From the NCBI RefSeq assembly GCF_018882185.1, contig NZ_JACVOY010000002.1:1-64000 (forward strand): a stretch of 64,000 nt of DNA. Direction: 5' to 3'. Positions 36,650 through 47,118 of this stretch are shown here, piece after piece. The notes under the pieces were generated by a model. It saw nothing but the letters and a program-made list of their open reading frames with translations, searched no databases and was not told the origin of the DNA. The stretch's first letter is position 1. Every line of letters begins with the position of its first letter. The translations under genes and the position numbers were made by a program. The stretch is from Polynucleobacter sp. AP-Latsch-80-C2 (lineage in GTDB: Bacteria > Pseudomonadota > Gammaproteobacteria > Burkholderiales > Burkholderiaceae).

Positions 36650-37378
36650 ATGGTTTTTATATTCCAAGAAATGAAGAATATTGCCATGCCATCACGCCAT
36701 ATTTCCCCACAATCTTTTGACTCTATTTTGAGCGAACTCGGTGATGATCCAGCCATCCCAGATCCCCATGGAATTCGTAAATCTGGCGCCCCAAAGACCG
36801 CCATTCCTCAAGCCCCAAACCCTTCAAAATCTCCCTCTTTTTTCGATCCCGTACGTCAGCCTGAACTCCTCAATCAAGTAAAAAAATTAGGGGCTTTCTT
36901 AGCTTTAGCCCTGTGTTTTGTGGGCTTGATCTTCGGCTTATTTTTGGCTTACGACAGCTCTAAAAGCAGCTCAGATACACAAGCCGGGGACTCCAATATC
37001 CAGATATTGAAACTACAAACGGAATTGGCCTTAATGCGCAAGGAGCTTGATGAAGATTTTGATTCTCTATATGAGGAAATAGAATTATTAGAAGTGAGTA
37101 TTCACTCATTAAAGGAGATAAAGCCCAATTCCAAGGCATTCACAAAGCCAAAACCCCATCCTCATGAGCAGGAGTTACGTCGTTGGCGTTATTTAGGCAG
37201 CAGTCAAATGGGGGACATCCAGCAGGCCCTTTTCCATCAGGGCAAATCTCATGCCCTGTTTTCTAAAGGCGCTTTGGTTCTAGGTGAATGGCGTCTTACT
37301 TCAATCGAAAAAGAGCTTGTCACCCTTACTCACCCACAAGGCAAATCTCTTGTTCTTCACACCATGAAAAGCGAATGA
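36650..37378 (+). CDS. Inner-membrane coiled-coil protein with PilP-like C-terminal domain
   Basis: Protein of 242 residues that I do not recognise as a whole. Residues 1-79 are polar and proline-rich, about 80-101 form one transmembrane helix, about 116-156 look like a coiled coil (TELALMRKELDEDFDSLYEE), and about 178-238 resemble the small beta domain of PilP/GspC that contacts a secretin (LGSSQMGDIQQAL, GALVLGEWRLTSIEKELVTL, GKSLVL). The stop overlaps the start of the secretin gene by 4 bases. It stands where pilM, pilN, pilO and pilP are usually found between mrcA and pilQ. ATGs at 36671 and 36686 are alternative starts. The function as inner-membrane partner of the secretin is inference. 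Confidence 0.65.
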   Translation: MVFIFQEMKNIAMPSRHISPQSFDSILSELGDDPAIPDPHGIRKSGAPKTAIPQAPNPSKSPSFFDPVRQPELLNQVKKLGAFLALALCFVGLIFGLFLAYDSSKSSSDTQAGDSNIQILKLQTELALMRKELDEDFDSLYEEIELLEVSIHSLKEIKPNSKAFTKPKPHPHEQELRRWRYLGSSQMGDIQQALFHQGKSHALFSKGALVLGEWRLTSIEKELVTLTHPQGKSLVLHTMKSE

Positions 37379-38484
37379 CTAAAACCCAAAAAAGATGGCT
37401 TCACCTACTGCTGACCCTGGTCATTTCTATCTCCTTTTTAGGGCGCCCAAGCTACGGAAATATGCCAAGCCAAAACTTGGCACAAATGCCAGTTAGCTTA
37501 CATTTCTCAGATATCGAAGTTACCGAGCTTTTACAGGTTTTGGCAAAGCTTGGTGGCAGCAACTTTTTACTGAGTGATTCCATCAAAGGGAAGGTTTCTA
37601 TCAACCTTAACAACACCCCTTGGCAAACCGCACTTCACTCCATTTTGGCTAGCAGGGGTTTGCGCATTATTCGTAATGGCGATATTTATTGGATTGGACC
37701 ACATGCTGAAATCCTGGCTTTTCAAAAATATCGTCGTGAGGATGCAGCACTTCCTTTTGGAGGAGATCACATTCATAGCCCAAGACAAATTTTGATCGAA
37801 GCTCGGATTGTTGAGGCGGATGAGCGCTTTGCAAAGGAGCTTGGGGTTAAGCTGGGATCTCAGGCCAATGCCCTTGGTGGCAATACCGATCGAAACATCG
37901 TTGGCAGCCTAGATTTGAGTGGTGCTGGTCTGAGTGGATTTAACCCTGCGAGCATGGCGGCAACCCTGGTTTCTAAAAATGCTCAGCGGCTTTTGCAGAT
38001 CGAACTCTCCGCCCTGGAGTCAGAGGGACAAGGCAAGATTTTGTCCAACCCGCGCATCATGACAGGGGATCAGGTAAAGGCCACGATTGAACAAGGTACT
38101 GAGCTACCCTATCAAACGACCTCACAAAGCGGCAGCAAACTCCAGTTCCGAAAGGCCAACTTACGTTTAGAGGTACTTCCGAAGATTCATCCAGATGGAA
38201 AAATTTCCATGCTCGTTGGGATCAATAAAGACACTATTGGCATGAAAACTGAGCAGGGATATGCCATTGATACCAAAAGCCTGAGTTCAGAGGTGACCGT
38301 AGAAAACGGGGGCACCGCCATTATTGGCGGAATATTTCAAACTACAGAGCGGGAGGATGAGGTGAAGGTTCCGCTCTTAGGAGATATTCCTATTATTGGT
38401 CACTTATTTCGCCATAAATCCACATTACAAGATAAAACGGAGCTACTAGTCTTCTTAACACCCACCGTTCTAGACAAACCCTAA
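37375..38484 (+). CDS. Short secretin, PilQ/HofQ-like
   Basis: Outer-membrane secretin of 369 residues, about half the length of full PilQ. A signal peptide (MTKTQKRWLHLLLTLVISIS, cleavage near SYG) is followed by one STN/N0 domain (about 41-110: VSLHFSDIEVTELLQVLAKLGG). The secretin core then starts directly at about 137 with RQILIEARIVEADERFAKELGV and ends with VPLLGDIPIIGHLFRHK and LLVFLTP. AMIN domains and the N1 domain of PilQ are missing. Size and layout match HofQ/ComE competence secretins. The frame is open from 37288, but the ATG at 37375 overlaps the upstream stop and gives the signal peptide. Confidence 0.88.
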   Translation: MTKTQKRWLHLLLTLVISISFLGRPSYGNMPSQNLAQMPVSLHFSDIEVTELLQVLAKLGGSNFLLSDSIKGKVSINLNNTPWQTALHSILASRGLRIIRNGDIYWIGPHAEILAFQKYRREDAALPFGGDHIHSPRQILIEARIVEADERFAKELGVKLGSQANALGGNTDRNIVGSLDLSGAGLSGFNPASMAATLVSKNAQRLLQIELSALESEGQGKILSNPRIMTGDQVKATIEQGTELPYQTTSQSGSKLQFRKANLRLEVLPKIHPDGKISMLVGINKDTIGMKTEQGYAIDTKSLSSEVTVENGGTAIIGGIFQTTEREDEVKVPLLGDIPIIGHLFRHKSTLQDKTELLVFLTPTVLDKP

Positions 38485-38496
38485 TAAAATCGAAGG

Positions 38497-39021
38497 GTGA
38501 ACTCTTCAACCAACAATATCTTCCTGATTGGCCTCATGGGCGCCGGAAAGTCGACCGTTGGTAAAGTGCTGGCAAAAAAATTAGGGCGCCGATTTTTAGA
38601 TGCTGACCATCTGATTGAAGATCGTTGTGGCGTGAAGATTCCCGTTATCTTCGAAATGGAAGGTGAAGAAGGATTTCGCAAACGCGAAGCACAAACCATT
38701 CGTGAAGTGACTGCCGAACATGACATTATTTTGGCAACAGGTGGTGGTGCTGTTCTTCTGCCAGAAAATCGTCAAGCACTCAGCGAACAGGGCACCGTCA
38801 TTTATTTGCACGCTAATCCCATTGAACTATGGCATCGCACTAAGGGTGGCGAGGGACGTCCTTTATTAAAAAGTGGTGACCCTAAAAAAATTCTAGAAAA
38901 CTTATATGCGGTTCGCGACCCTCTCTATCGTGAAATTGCTGACCATGTCATTGAAACTGGAAAACCCAGCGTTAATCAATTGGTCAACACCTTAATCATG
39001 CAGCTTGAACTTTCGAACTAA
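38497..39021 (+). CDS. aroK: Shikimate kinase AroK
   Basis: Phosphorylates shikimate at the 3-hydroxyl in aromatic amino-acid synthesis. The 174-residue P-loop enzyme has Walker [12 protein letters not shown] at its N-terminus, the substrate motif [11 protein letters not shown], and FRKREAQ and ATGGGAVLL. The start must be the GTG at 38497: an in-frame TAA lies four codons upstream and there is no other start between. GAAGG abuts this GTG with almost no spacing, so it may rely on reinitiation after the secretin stop 12 bases before. Confidence 0.95.
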   Translation: MNSSTNNIFLIGLMGAGKSTVGKVLAKKLGRRFLDADHLIEDRCGVKIPVIFEMEGEEGFRKREAQTIREVTAEHDIILATGGGAVLLPENRQALSEQGTVIYLHANPIELWHRTKGGEGRPLLKSGDPKKILENLYAVRDPLYREIADHVIETGKPSVNQLVNTLIMQLELSN

Positions 39022-39026
39022 ATACG

Positions 39027-40112
39027 ATGATGAAAACACTTGAAGTTGATCTTGGTAGCCGTAGTTATCCTATTTACATTGGGGCTGACTTAATTGATCA
39101 ACCCGCTTTATTTAGCGCCTGTGAAAAAGCAACTTCCATCTACATTGTTACCAATACCACCGTTGCCCCACTGTATGCAGAGCGGCTTACGAAAACCTTA
39201 GCAAGCTTTGGTAAAGCGGTAAAAACAATTGTCTTGCCAGATGGGGAGTCTTACAAAGACTGGAAAAACCTTCAACTCATATTTGATGATCTTTTAAAGT
39301 TTGGTGCTGATCGCCAAACCATGTTGGTGGCATTAGGTGGTGGTGTGATTGGGGATATGACTGGCTTTGCTGCGGCGAGCTTTATGCGGGGCGTGCGCTT
39401 CATTCAGGTGCCTACGACATTATTAGCGCAGGTAGATTCTTCAGTCGGCGGAAAAACGGGCATCAATCATCCGCTTGGGAAAAATATGATTGGCGCGTTT
39501 CATCAGCCAGCCGCAGTGATTGCCGATTTAAATACCTTAAAGACATTGCCTGCCCGCGAACTCTCTGCTGGACTAGCTGAAGTAGTAAAGCATGGCGCTA
39601 TTGCTGATGCCGTCTTTTTAGATTGGATTGAGGCCAATGCAAGTGCTTTGTTGGCATGCGATACCGATGCTATGGCTCATGCTGTTTTACGCTCCTGCGA
39701 AATTAAATCTGCTGTGGTCTCCGCCGACGAGCGTGAGGGAGGCATTCGAGCGACTTTAAATTTTGGCCACACTTTTGGTCATGCTATCGAAGCAGGCATG
39801 GGCTATGGCGAATGGTTACATGGTGAAGCCGTAGGTTGCGGCATGGTCATGGGCGCCAATCTATCCTGCCGACTCAATCACATTAGTCAAGACGATGTAG
39901 CACGGTTGACCAAGATTATTCAGTCCATGAACTTACCGATCGTGCCCCCCAAATTTGGCGCAGCCCGATATATGGAATTGATGCAAGTTGATAAAAAAAC
40001 AGAGGGCGGACAAATTCGCTATGTGATTCTTGAGAAGATCGGCAAAGCACAAATTAAGAGTGTGCCCGATGCACAGGTGATTGAAACTTTAGCAGCCACA
40101 GGGGCTGCTTAA
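39027..40112 (+). CDS. aroB: 3-dehydroquinate synthase AroB
   Basis: Second shikimate-pathway enzyme, NAD- and metal-dependent, 361 residues. Motifs [54 protein letters not shown] and [14 protein letters not shown] with the metal-binding histidine are present. It follows aroK by 5 bases, the conserved aroKB pair. Two ATG codons in a row open the frame. Confidence 0.97.
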   Translation: MMKTLEVDLGSRSYPIYIGADLIDQPALFSACEKATSIYIVTNTTVAPLYAERLTKTLASFGKAVKTIVLPDGESYKDWKNLQLIFDDLLKFGADRQTMLVALGGGVIGDMTGFAAASFMRGVRFIQVPTTLLAQVDSSVGGKTGINHPLGKNMIGAFHQPAAVIADLNTLKTLPARELSAGLAEVVKHGAIADAVFLDWIEANASALLACDTDAMAHAVLRSCEIKSAVVSADEREGGIRATLNFGHTFGHAIEAGMGYGEWLHGEAVGCGMVMGANLSCRLNHISQDDVARLTKIIQSMNLPIVPPKFGAARYMELMQVDKKTEGGQIRYVILEKIGKAQIKSVPDAQVIETLAATGAA

Positions 40113-40118
40113 AAGAGC

Positions 40119-40502
40119 TTAGTTTTTTTCCAATTCAATATTGATAGCCTGACCTGCTTGAGCACTAGCAAACTGCGACAGATCACTCAATAGCTCGCAT
40201 CCCGTTTTAGTATCGAGCCATAAAGGTTGAGCCATAGATCCAGCCCAGCGATAGTGATACCCACCCGATTTAGCGGCAACCCAAATCTCGTGTAAAGGCG
40301 GCTGGGTATTGACTACGATGACGCTTTTATCCCGAAAGCGAATATTGATGACATTGCCACCTTGACGCTCAACATCTAAATCCAGATCCAGCGCATCATC
40401 TGCCGACTCAAGCGCCATTTCTATAGAGTGTAATAAATGGGCTCCTAACTGATGGAATTGCTTGTCATCAATGCTTTCAACGCTTAAATTATTTGGATTC
40501 AT
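40119..40502 (-). CDS. cyaY: Frataxin homologue CyaY
   Basis: Iron-binding regulator of iron-sulfur cluster assembly, 127 residues from ATG 40502. The acidic first helix (FHQLGAHLLHSIEMALES), then DDALDLDLDVERQGGNVINIRF and PLHEIWVAAKSGGYHYRW are the frataxin fold. The frame extends upstream to 40547, but AGGG lies about 9 bases before 40502 and the longer version lacks homology. It is divergent from lptM, as in enterobacteria. Confidence 0.93.
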   Translation of the reverse strand: MNPNNLSVESIDDKQFHQLGAHLLHSIEMALESADDALDLDLDVERQGGNVINIRFRDKSVIVVNTQPPLHEIWVAAKSGGYHYRWAGSMAQPLWLDTKTGCELLSDLSQFASAQAGQAINIELEKN

Positions 40503-40549
40503 CCCAGAGCCCTGCATGCTATATTCAATCATTCGTTTTAGAGACATTC

Positions 40550-40744
40550 ATGATAGCGATTATTCATAGAGCCCTTGGCATTAGTTTCCTAATATCCCTT
40601 GTTGGATGTGGGGTTAGGGGTCCATTGGTTTTGCCAATTATTCCGCCAGTTCCTCCAGCGCCCACCGCGCCCGAACCCAAGGGAATCCTCTATCCACCCC
40701 AGGCTCCTGAAGCCGCCCAAACACCAACAAGCAATGACAAGTAA
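40550..40744 (+). CDS. lptM: LptM-like small lipoprotein (YifL family)
   Basis: Small lipoprotein of 64 residues. A hydrophobic signal (AIIHRALGISFLISLVGC) ends in the lipobox LVGC, and the mature protein starts CGVRGPLVLP, the CGxxGPLxxP pattern of LptM, which helps assemble the LptD LPS translocon. The rest is proline-rich (PIIPPVPPAPTAPEPKG). Position between cyaY and the lysine gene matches E. coli cyaY-yifL-dapF. It overlaps lysA by 11 bases. Confidence 0.85.
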   Translation: MIAIIHRALGISFLISLVGCGVRGPLVLPIIPPVPPAPTAPEPKGILYPPQAPEAAQTPTSNDK

Positions 40745-42032
40745 AGCCATACCACTACCACAATTAGCTGGATTTACGGAGCGTAATGGCTCTTGGTATG
40801 CTGAAGAAGTTCCTTTGGCAGATTTAGCGAATGAATTTGGCACCCCGCTTTACGTCTATAGCCGTAAAGCCCTCACCGAAGCCTATCAAGCGTATGACCG
40901 CGCATGCGTAGATGCAAGCGGTAAGCGTCGCGCACGAGTTCATTACGCCATGAAAGCCAATAGCAATTTAGCGGTAATTGATTGCTTTAAAAAATTAGGC
41001 GCTGGCTTTGACTTAGTGAGTGGCGGAGAGCTGGCTCGTGCTTTAGCAGTTGGCGCCGATCCTAAAAGTCTGGTCTTTGCAGGCGTTGGTAAATCAGCTG
41101 CAGAAATTGCACAGGCTCTTGAGGCCGGTGTGAAATGTATCAACGTGGAATCGATCGCTGAGCTTCATCAGATTAATCGCGTTGCTAGCAAGCTCAATTG
41201 TCGCGCGCCGATTTCCATACGAGTCAATCCAGATGTGGATGCACAAACACATCCTTATATTTCCACGGGATTAAAGGGGAATAAATTTGGTATTGCGTAT
41301 CACGAAGTTTTAAATACTTATCGTGAAGCGACTCAACTCTCTCAGATTGATGTTGTTGGAATTGATTGTCATATTGGCTCTCAAATTACGACTACTGCAC
41401 CCTACTTGGATGCTCTAGATAAAGTCTTGGACTTAGTAGAGCATTTAAAGAAAGAGGGCATTGTCATTCACCACCTTGATCTTGGTGGTGGGCTGGGCAT
41501 TTCTTATAGCGATGAAACGCCGCCTGATATCACCGAGTTCACCAATACCTTGCTCAATCGCGTAGCCGAGCGTGGTTTTGGACATCTCGATGTTGTATTA
41601 GAACCCGGTAGATCTCTTGTAGGTAATGCCGGCATCTTGCTAACCAAGGTGGAGTATTTAAAGCCTGGTGTTGAAAAGAATTTTTGCATTGTGGATGCAG
41701 CGATGACTGAGCTCATGCGCCCCGCTCTTTACGAAGCGCATCATGGCATTGTTCCAGTGCAAAAAAAGGCGGCGAAGGCCTCTACTTATGATGTCGTTGG
41801 CCCCGTTTGCGAATCTGGCGACTGGCTTGGAAGAGACCGTAATCTTGCAGTGGAAGAAGGTGATCTGCTCGCAATTCTATCGGCAGGTGCTTATGGCTTT
41901 GTAATGGCCTCTAACTACAACACCCGTCCAAAACCTGCTGAAGTCATGGTCGACGGAAAAAATGTTTATGTCATTCGAAAGCGTGAAAACACCAAAGACT
42001 TATTTGCTAGCGAGACAGTGCTACCAAAATAA
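40734..42032 (+). CDS. lysA: Diaminopimelate decarboxylase LysA
   Basis: PLP enzyme making lysine from meso-diaminopimelate, 432 residues. The PLP lysine is Lys74 in HYAMKANSN; GGELARAL, HIGSQI, HLDLGGGLGI, EPGRSLVGNAG and CESGDWLGRDR are all family motifs. The frame is open back to 40599, but that part is lptM in another frame; the ATG at 40734 begins the true N-terminus and overlaps lptM by 11 bases. A strong terminator follows. Confidence 0.96.
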   Translation: MTSKAIPLPQLAGFTERNGSWYAEEVPLADLANEFGTPLYVYSRKALTEAYQAYDRACVDASGKRRARVHYAMKANSNLAVIDCFKKLGAGFDLVSGGELARALAVGADPKSLVFAGVGKSAAEIAQALEAGVKCINVESIAELHQINRVASKLNCRAPISIRVNPDVDAQTHPYISTGLKGNKFGIAYHEVLNTYREATQLSQIDVVGIDCHIGSQITTTAPYLDALDKVLDLVEHLKKEGIVIHHLDLGGGLGISYSDETPPDITEFTNTLLNRVAERGFGHLDVVLEPGRSLVGNAGILLTKVEYLKPGVEKNFCIVDAAMTELMRPALYEAHHGIVPVQKKAAKASTYDVVGPVCESGDWLGRDRNLAVEEGDLLAILSAGAYGFVMASNYNTRPKPAEVMVDGKNVYVIRKRENTKDLFASETVLPK

Positions 42033-42052
42033 AACTGAAAAAAATTGGCAAT

Positions 42053-42082
42053 AAAAAACCCCGCTACATCAGCGGGGTTTTT
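42053..42082. terminator. Bidirectional rho-independent terminator between lysA and the cytochrome gene
   Basis: A perfect 7-bp stem CCCCGCT (42059-42065) and AGCGGGG (42071-42077) with a 5-base loop, six A on the left and five T on the right. It lies between convergent genes and can stop both transcripts. Confidence 0.93.
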
Positions 42083-42099
42083 GTTTTTTACTGAGTGGC

Positions 42100-42825
42100 T
42101 TAACGCAAACCAGCCATGTAATCAGAAACAGCCTTCATTTCTAAATCAGACATTTTGCCCGCAATCGTCGTCATCATCGGACCATTTTTACGAGTGCCAT
42201 TACCAAACGCAAGCAATTGGGTATATGAATACTCAGCCCATTGCCCACCCAAACGTGGATACTGATTTGGAATACCAGCACCAGTTGGGCTATGACAAGC
42301 AGCACACGCTGGCACGCCTTTAGCAGCGATACCGCCGCGATAAATACTTTGACCTAATTCGATCGTGTCTTTATTTTGAGCAACGCCTAATGATGGCTCT
42401 TGCTTAACTAAGAAAGCAGCAATATTGTTCATATCTTGCTCAGTCAAAGTAGCAGCCATACCCATCATGACTGGATTTGCACGAGTGCCTTCTTTAAAGT
42501 TTCTGAGTTGCTTTGCAGTATAGGCAGCATGTTGAGCAGATAACTTAGGCCATGTTCCTGTGGCGCTCTGACCCTTAGGGCCATGACACGTAATACAAGC
42601 AACTACGCCACGGCTTGCGTCACCAGCAGAATACAGAGCCTCACCGGCAGCTGGATCGACTTTAGGCTTGCCTGGAACTGCAGCTTTAGCTTCAGCCATA
42701 GGTGCTGCGGGCGCAGCATCTGCAGCATTCGCAAGACCAGCAATACCTGTCAATGCAAAAAATGAGAGGGCTACAAATCCAGCGCGTAAGCTAGTTAATT
42801 TGGAGATTTGGGAGGTTTGACGCAT
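42100..42825 (-). CDS. Periplasmic diheme cytochrome c (c4 type)
   Basis: Electron carrier of 241 residues with two heme c sites: CITCH (Cys77, Cys80, His81) and CAACH (Cys174, Cys177, His178). Each is followed by a methionine-containing segment that can provide the sixth ligand (NPVMMGMAA and NGPMMTTIAG). A signal peptide spans about residues 1-35 (cleavage near NAADA), then an alanine-rich linker. The two-domain layout is that of cytochrome c4, which feeds terminal oxidases. It is divergent from engB. Confidence 0.93.
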   Translation of the reverse strand: MRQTSQISKLTSLRAGFVALSFFALTGIAGLANAADAAPAAPMAEAKAAVPGKPKVDPAAGEALYSAGDASRGVVACITCHGPKGQSATGTWPKLSAQHAAYTAKQLRNFKEGTRANPVMMGMAATLTEQDMNNIAAFLVKQEPSLGVAQNKDTIELGQSIYRGGIAAKGVPACAACHSPTGAGIPNQYPRLGGQWAEYSYTQLLAFGNGTRKNGPMMTTIAGKMSDLEMKAVSDYMAGLR

Positions 42826-42940
42826 TATGTTTACCTTGGCAAAAATTCCTAAAAGTGTTTGGGCCCTACATTTACAACCTTTTTACCCAACACCATGAGA
42901 TATTTCATGATTTTGCGTGATTTTACAATAGCTTCTGGAC

Positions 42941-44609
<1,669 letters not shown>

Positions 44610-44616
44610 TTCAGGT

Positions 44617-46290
44617 TTACTGCGACTCAGATATCTTTTTGAGTCGCTCAACAAAGCGTTGTGGAGGCATATAACCAATCACACGCTGATCTTGTAACTC
44701 CTGGGAATCTTGATTGAATATCAAAATTCCGGGTGGCCCAAACAATCCAAAACGTTTTAATAAAGCCTGATTGTCCGGGCTATTTTTAGTGACATCAGCT
44801 TGTAGCAATACAAACTGTTGCAAGACCTTACTCACCTCAGGATTTGAAAAGGTATTGACTTCCATTTCTTTACAACTGATACACCAGTCTGCATAAAAAT
44901 CTAGGAGTACTAATTTTTTTGCTTCTTTTGCTGTACGCAGTTGTGCTTCAAGTTGGGTCGGAGACTGAATCACTACAAAAGACAAATCCCCCACCTGATG
45001 AACGCGCTGACCATTTACTGTTTTGGCTGAATCAGCAACATTGTTTTTTTGGAGCAAAGGTGAAGCAATCCAAGCTGCAGTAGCGACCAACAAAACACCT
45101 AAGGTGCGTTGTAACCAGATCATCCAAATCCCTGTTGAGGGAATTAAAATTCGGGCCTCAACAGCAATAAAGAGTAATGGCAGTCCCATACCCAAAGCCA
45201 TGATGAAGAGCAGGCCTGCTCCCAAGCTGATAGAGCCTGTTTGCGCAATAAAGGCCAAAACACCTGCTAAAGGCGCTGTAATACAGGGACTGGCCACCAG
45301 CGTGGAAATACCCCCCAAGGCAAAAGCCCCTATGACATTGCCACCTTGATGGCGCCCTGCTAACCTATCTACCTGCTGATGCCAAGAATGAGGCAACCTG
45401 AGCTCATACAGACCAAATAAACTGCCTGACAGGGCTAAGAGCAGTACAGAGAAGGCGACCAAAGCAATTGGGCTCTGTAAAGCTCTTTGAACGCTAGCAC
45501 CGAGCGCCGCCATCAAGACGCCAGCCAAAGCGTAGACCAGAGCCATCCCCAAAACATAAGACAGCGCCAAAACACTGGCACGAGACTTAGAAACAGTTTT
45601 GCCACCTTGTGATCCAAAGATCACGCTCGACAAAATCGGCAACATGGGCAATACGCAGGGTGTGAATGCCAAGGCCAAACCCAAAATAAAGAATGCTAAA
45701 AATAAATAGGTTGTTGACGTGCCCTCTAAGAATCGGCCAATAGCATTAACGTCATCACGCTCACGCCACAAGTCTGCCAAACCAAAATTTCCGGGCGTGC
45801 TTTGAACTGGTGGATTTTCCAGCAGCTCAGGTATAGGTGCGGCTTTGACGCCAGGGCCCGCGAGTAAAAATTTTAGGGTCATTGGCGGATAGCAAATACC
45901 CGCTTCAGCACAACCTTGAAGTGATACTTCAATATGGATAGGCTTGCCCGGTAGCGGCTTCACTTCCAATAAAACCATGAAAGGCTGCTTGTAGATCTGT
46001 AATTTTTTCTGAAAAGTTTCATCAAACTTTTCGATTCCCATAGGCAGAGAGGGCTTTATATTCATTAGCTTCTCAGCTTGCGAGCCAGCCTCAAATTTTA
46101 AGGACTCTTGATAAATGTAATAGCCCTTGGCTGGAAGAAATTCAATTTCAATTTGATTGGAATTCTCAAGCCAAGTCGCTTCGACCCGAAAGGCTTTTTC
46201 TGGCGGCAGAAAATCTTGTGCGGCAAATACATGGACTGACACCAACACCAGTAATGCAAAAACTAATTTAAGGAATGATCGAATTCTCAT
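44617..46290 (-). CDS. dsbD: Thiol:disulfide interchange protein DsbD
   Basis: Membrane reductase carrying electrons from cytoplasmic thioredoxin to the periplasm, 557 residues. A signal peptide (residues 1-23) is followed by the N-terminal immunoglobulin-like domain with CAEAGICYPP, then eight predicted transmembrane helices with FTPCVLPMLPI and SPCITAPLAG providing the membrane cysteine pair, and a C-terminal thioredoxin domain with the CxxC in DFYADWCISCKEME. It overlaps cutA by 4 bases. The function supports cytochrome c maturation and disulfide repair. Confidence 0.95.
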   Translation of the reverse strand: MRIRSFLKLVFALLVLVSVHVFAAQDFLPPEKAFRVEATWLENSNQIEIEFLPAKGYYIYQESLKFEAGSQAEKLMNIKPSLPMGIEKFDETFQKKLQIYKQPFMVLLEVKPLPGKPIHIEVSLQGCAEAGICYPPMTLKFLLAGPGVKAAPIPELLENPPVQSTPGNFGLADLWRERDDVNAIGRFLEGTSTTYLFLAFFILGLALAFTPCVLPMLPILSSVIFGSQGGKTVSKSRASVLALSYVLGMALVYALAGVLMAALGASVQRALQSPIALVAFSVLLLALSGSLFGLYELRLPHSWHQQVDRLAGRHQGGNVIGAFALGGISTLVASPCITAPLAGVLAFIAQTGSISLGAGLLFIMALGMGLPLLFIAVEARILIPSTGIWMIWLQRTLGVLLVATAAWIASPLLQKNNVADSAKTVNGQRVHQVGDLSFVVIQSPTQLEAQLRTAKEAKKLVLLDFYADWCISCKEMEVNTFSNPEVSKVLQQFVLLQADVTKNSPDNQALLKRFGLFGPPGILIFNQDSQELQDQRVIGYMPPQRFVERLKKISESQ

Positions 46291-46637
46291 ACCTTTGAAT
46301 TTACCTCAGCTTGCACCCACTTGCCGTATTGCTGTGCATATTGCTCTGGCGAAAATGCGAGGATCTCTGGAAGATCGTAGGGATGATGTTCTTGGATATA
46401 TTTAGTAATCTCTGGCCACTTGCTCTCGGTAGTTTTTGCGGACAAGAGAACTTCATGGTCTTCGCAAACATTACCTTCCCAACGATAAACAGATTGCATG
46501 CCATCCACCAGTTGCACACAAGCTGCCAATCTCGCCTCCACTAATGCACGGGCCAATTCCTTAGCAGCCACCATATCAGGCAGGCTTGTAACTACCACGA
46601 GCAGCTTATTGGGATTAACCGGAGGGTTTTGAGACAT
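46287..46637 (-). CDS. cutA: Divalent-cation tolerance protein CutA
   Basis: Small trimeric PII-like-fold protein of 116 residues. Family motifs LVVVTSLPDMVAAKELARALVEARLAACVQL, SVYRWEGNVCEDHEVLLSAKT and HPYDLPEILAF are present. Its role is poorly defined; in E. coli it lies next to dsbD, as here, and was linked to copper tolerance. It overlaps dsbD by 4 bases. Confidence 0.93.
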   Translation of the reverse strand: MSQNPPVNPNKLLVVVTSLPDMVAAKELARALVEARLAACVQLVDGMQSVYRWEGNVCEDHEVLLSAKTTESKWPEITKYIQEHHPYDLPEILAFSPEQYAQQYGKWVQAEVNSKV

Positions 46638-46661
46638 ACCGTATTTATAAACCTATCAATG

Positions 46662-46689
46662 AAAAAAGCCAGACCGAAGCCTGGCTTTT
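46662..46689 (-). terminator. Rho-independent terminator of the alpha ribosomal operon
   Basis: On the minus strand AAAAGCCAG (46689-46681 onward) and CTGGCTTTTTT pair through GCCAG/CTGGC plus flanking A-T pairs around an 8-base loop, ending in a run of six T (46667-46662). It lies 18 bases after the rplQ stop. It ends the long ribosomal superoperon. Confidence 0.88.
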
Positions 46690-46706
46690 CAACGCAACTG
46701 AAAGAC

Positions 46707-47102
46707 TTAAGCCTCTTCAGCTACTACTGCTGTTTCATCCACTTCTGGGCGATCAACCAACTCAACCAAAGCCATTGGCGCGTTATCGCCATGACGGAAG
46801 CCAAACTTCAAGATACGAAGGTAGCCACCTGGACGTGTTGCATAACGTGGGCCGAGCTCTGTAAAGAGTTTGGTCACGATATCGCGATCACGTGTGCGAT
46901 TGAATGCCAAGCGACGGTTTGCCAAGTTGTCTTTTTTACCCAAGGTAATCAAAGGCTCAACAACCATGCGCAATTCTTTTGCTTTTGGCAAAGTCGTTTT
47001 AATGACTTCGTGCTCCAAAAGTGAATTGGACATGTTGCGCAGCATCGCCAAGCGATGTGAAGATGTTCTATTTAGTTTGCGTAAGCCGTTTCCGTGACGC
47101 AT
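46707..47102 (-). CDS. rplQ: 50S ribosomal protein L17
   Basis: Large-subunit protein of 131 residues at the peptide exit side. [24 protein letters not shown] and [13 protein letters not shown]-type sequence ([23 protein letters not shown]) are diagnostic. The C-terminal tail after about 117 is acidic ([15 protein letters not shown]). Last gene of the alpha operon, 16 bases after rpoA. Confidence 0.98.
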   Translation of the reverse strand: MRHGNGLRKLNRTSSHRLAMLRNMSNSLLEHEVIKTTLPKAKELRMVVEPLITLGKKDNLANRRLAFNRTRDRDIVTKLFTELGPRYATRPGGYLRILKFGFRHGDNAPMALVELVDRPEVDETAVVAEEA

Positions 47103-47118
47103 GATGCTTCCTTTCTAA

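Noticed and set aside
40599-40733. Upstream extension of lysA
   Set aside because: The extension is the lptM gene read in another frame; LptM has a proper lipobox and family motif.
46311-47097. Plus-strand frames opposite cutA and rplQ
   Set aside because: They span the terminator at 46662-46689 or conserved genes and show no protein-like features.
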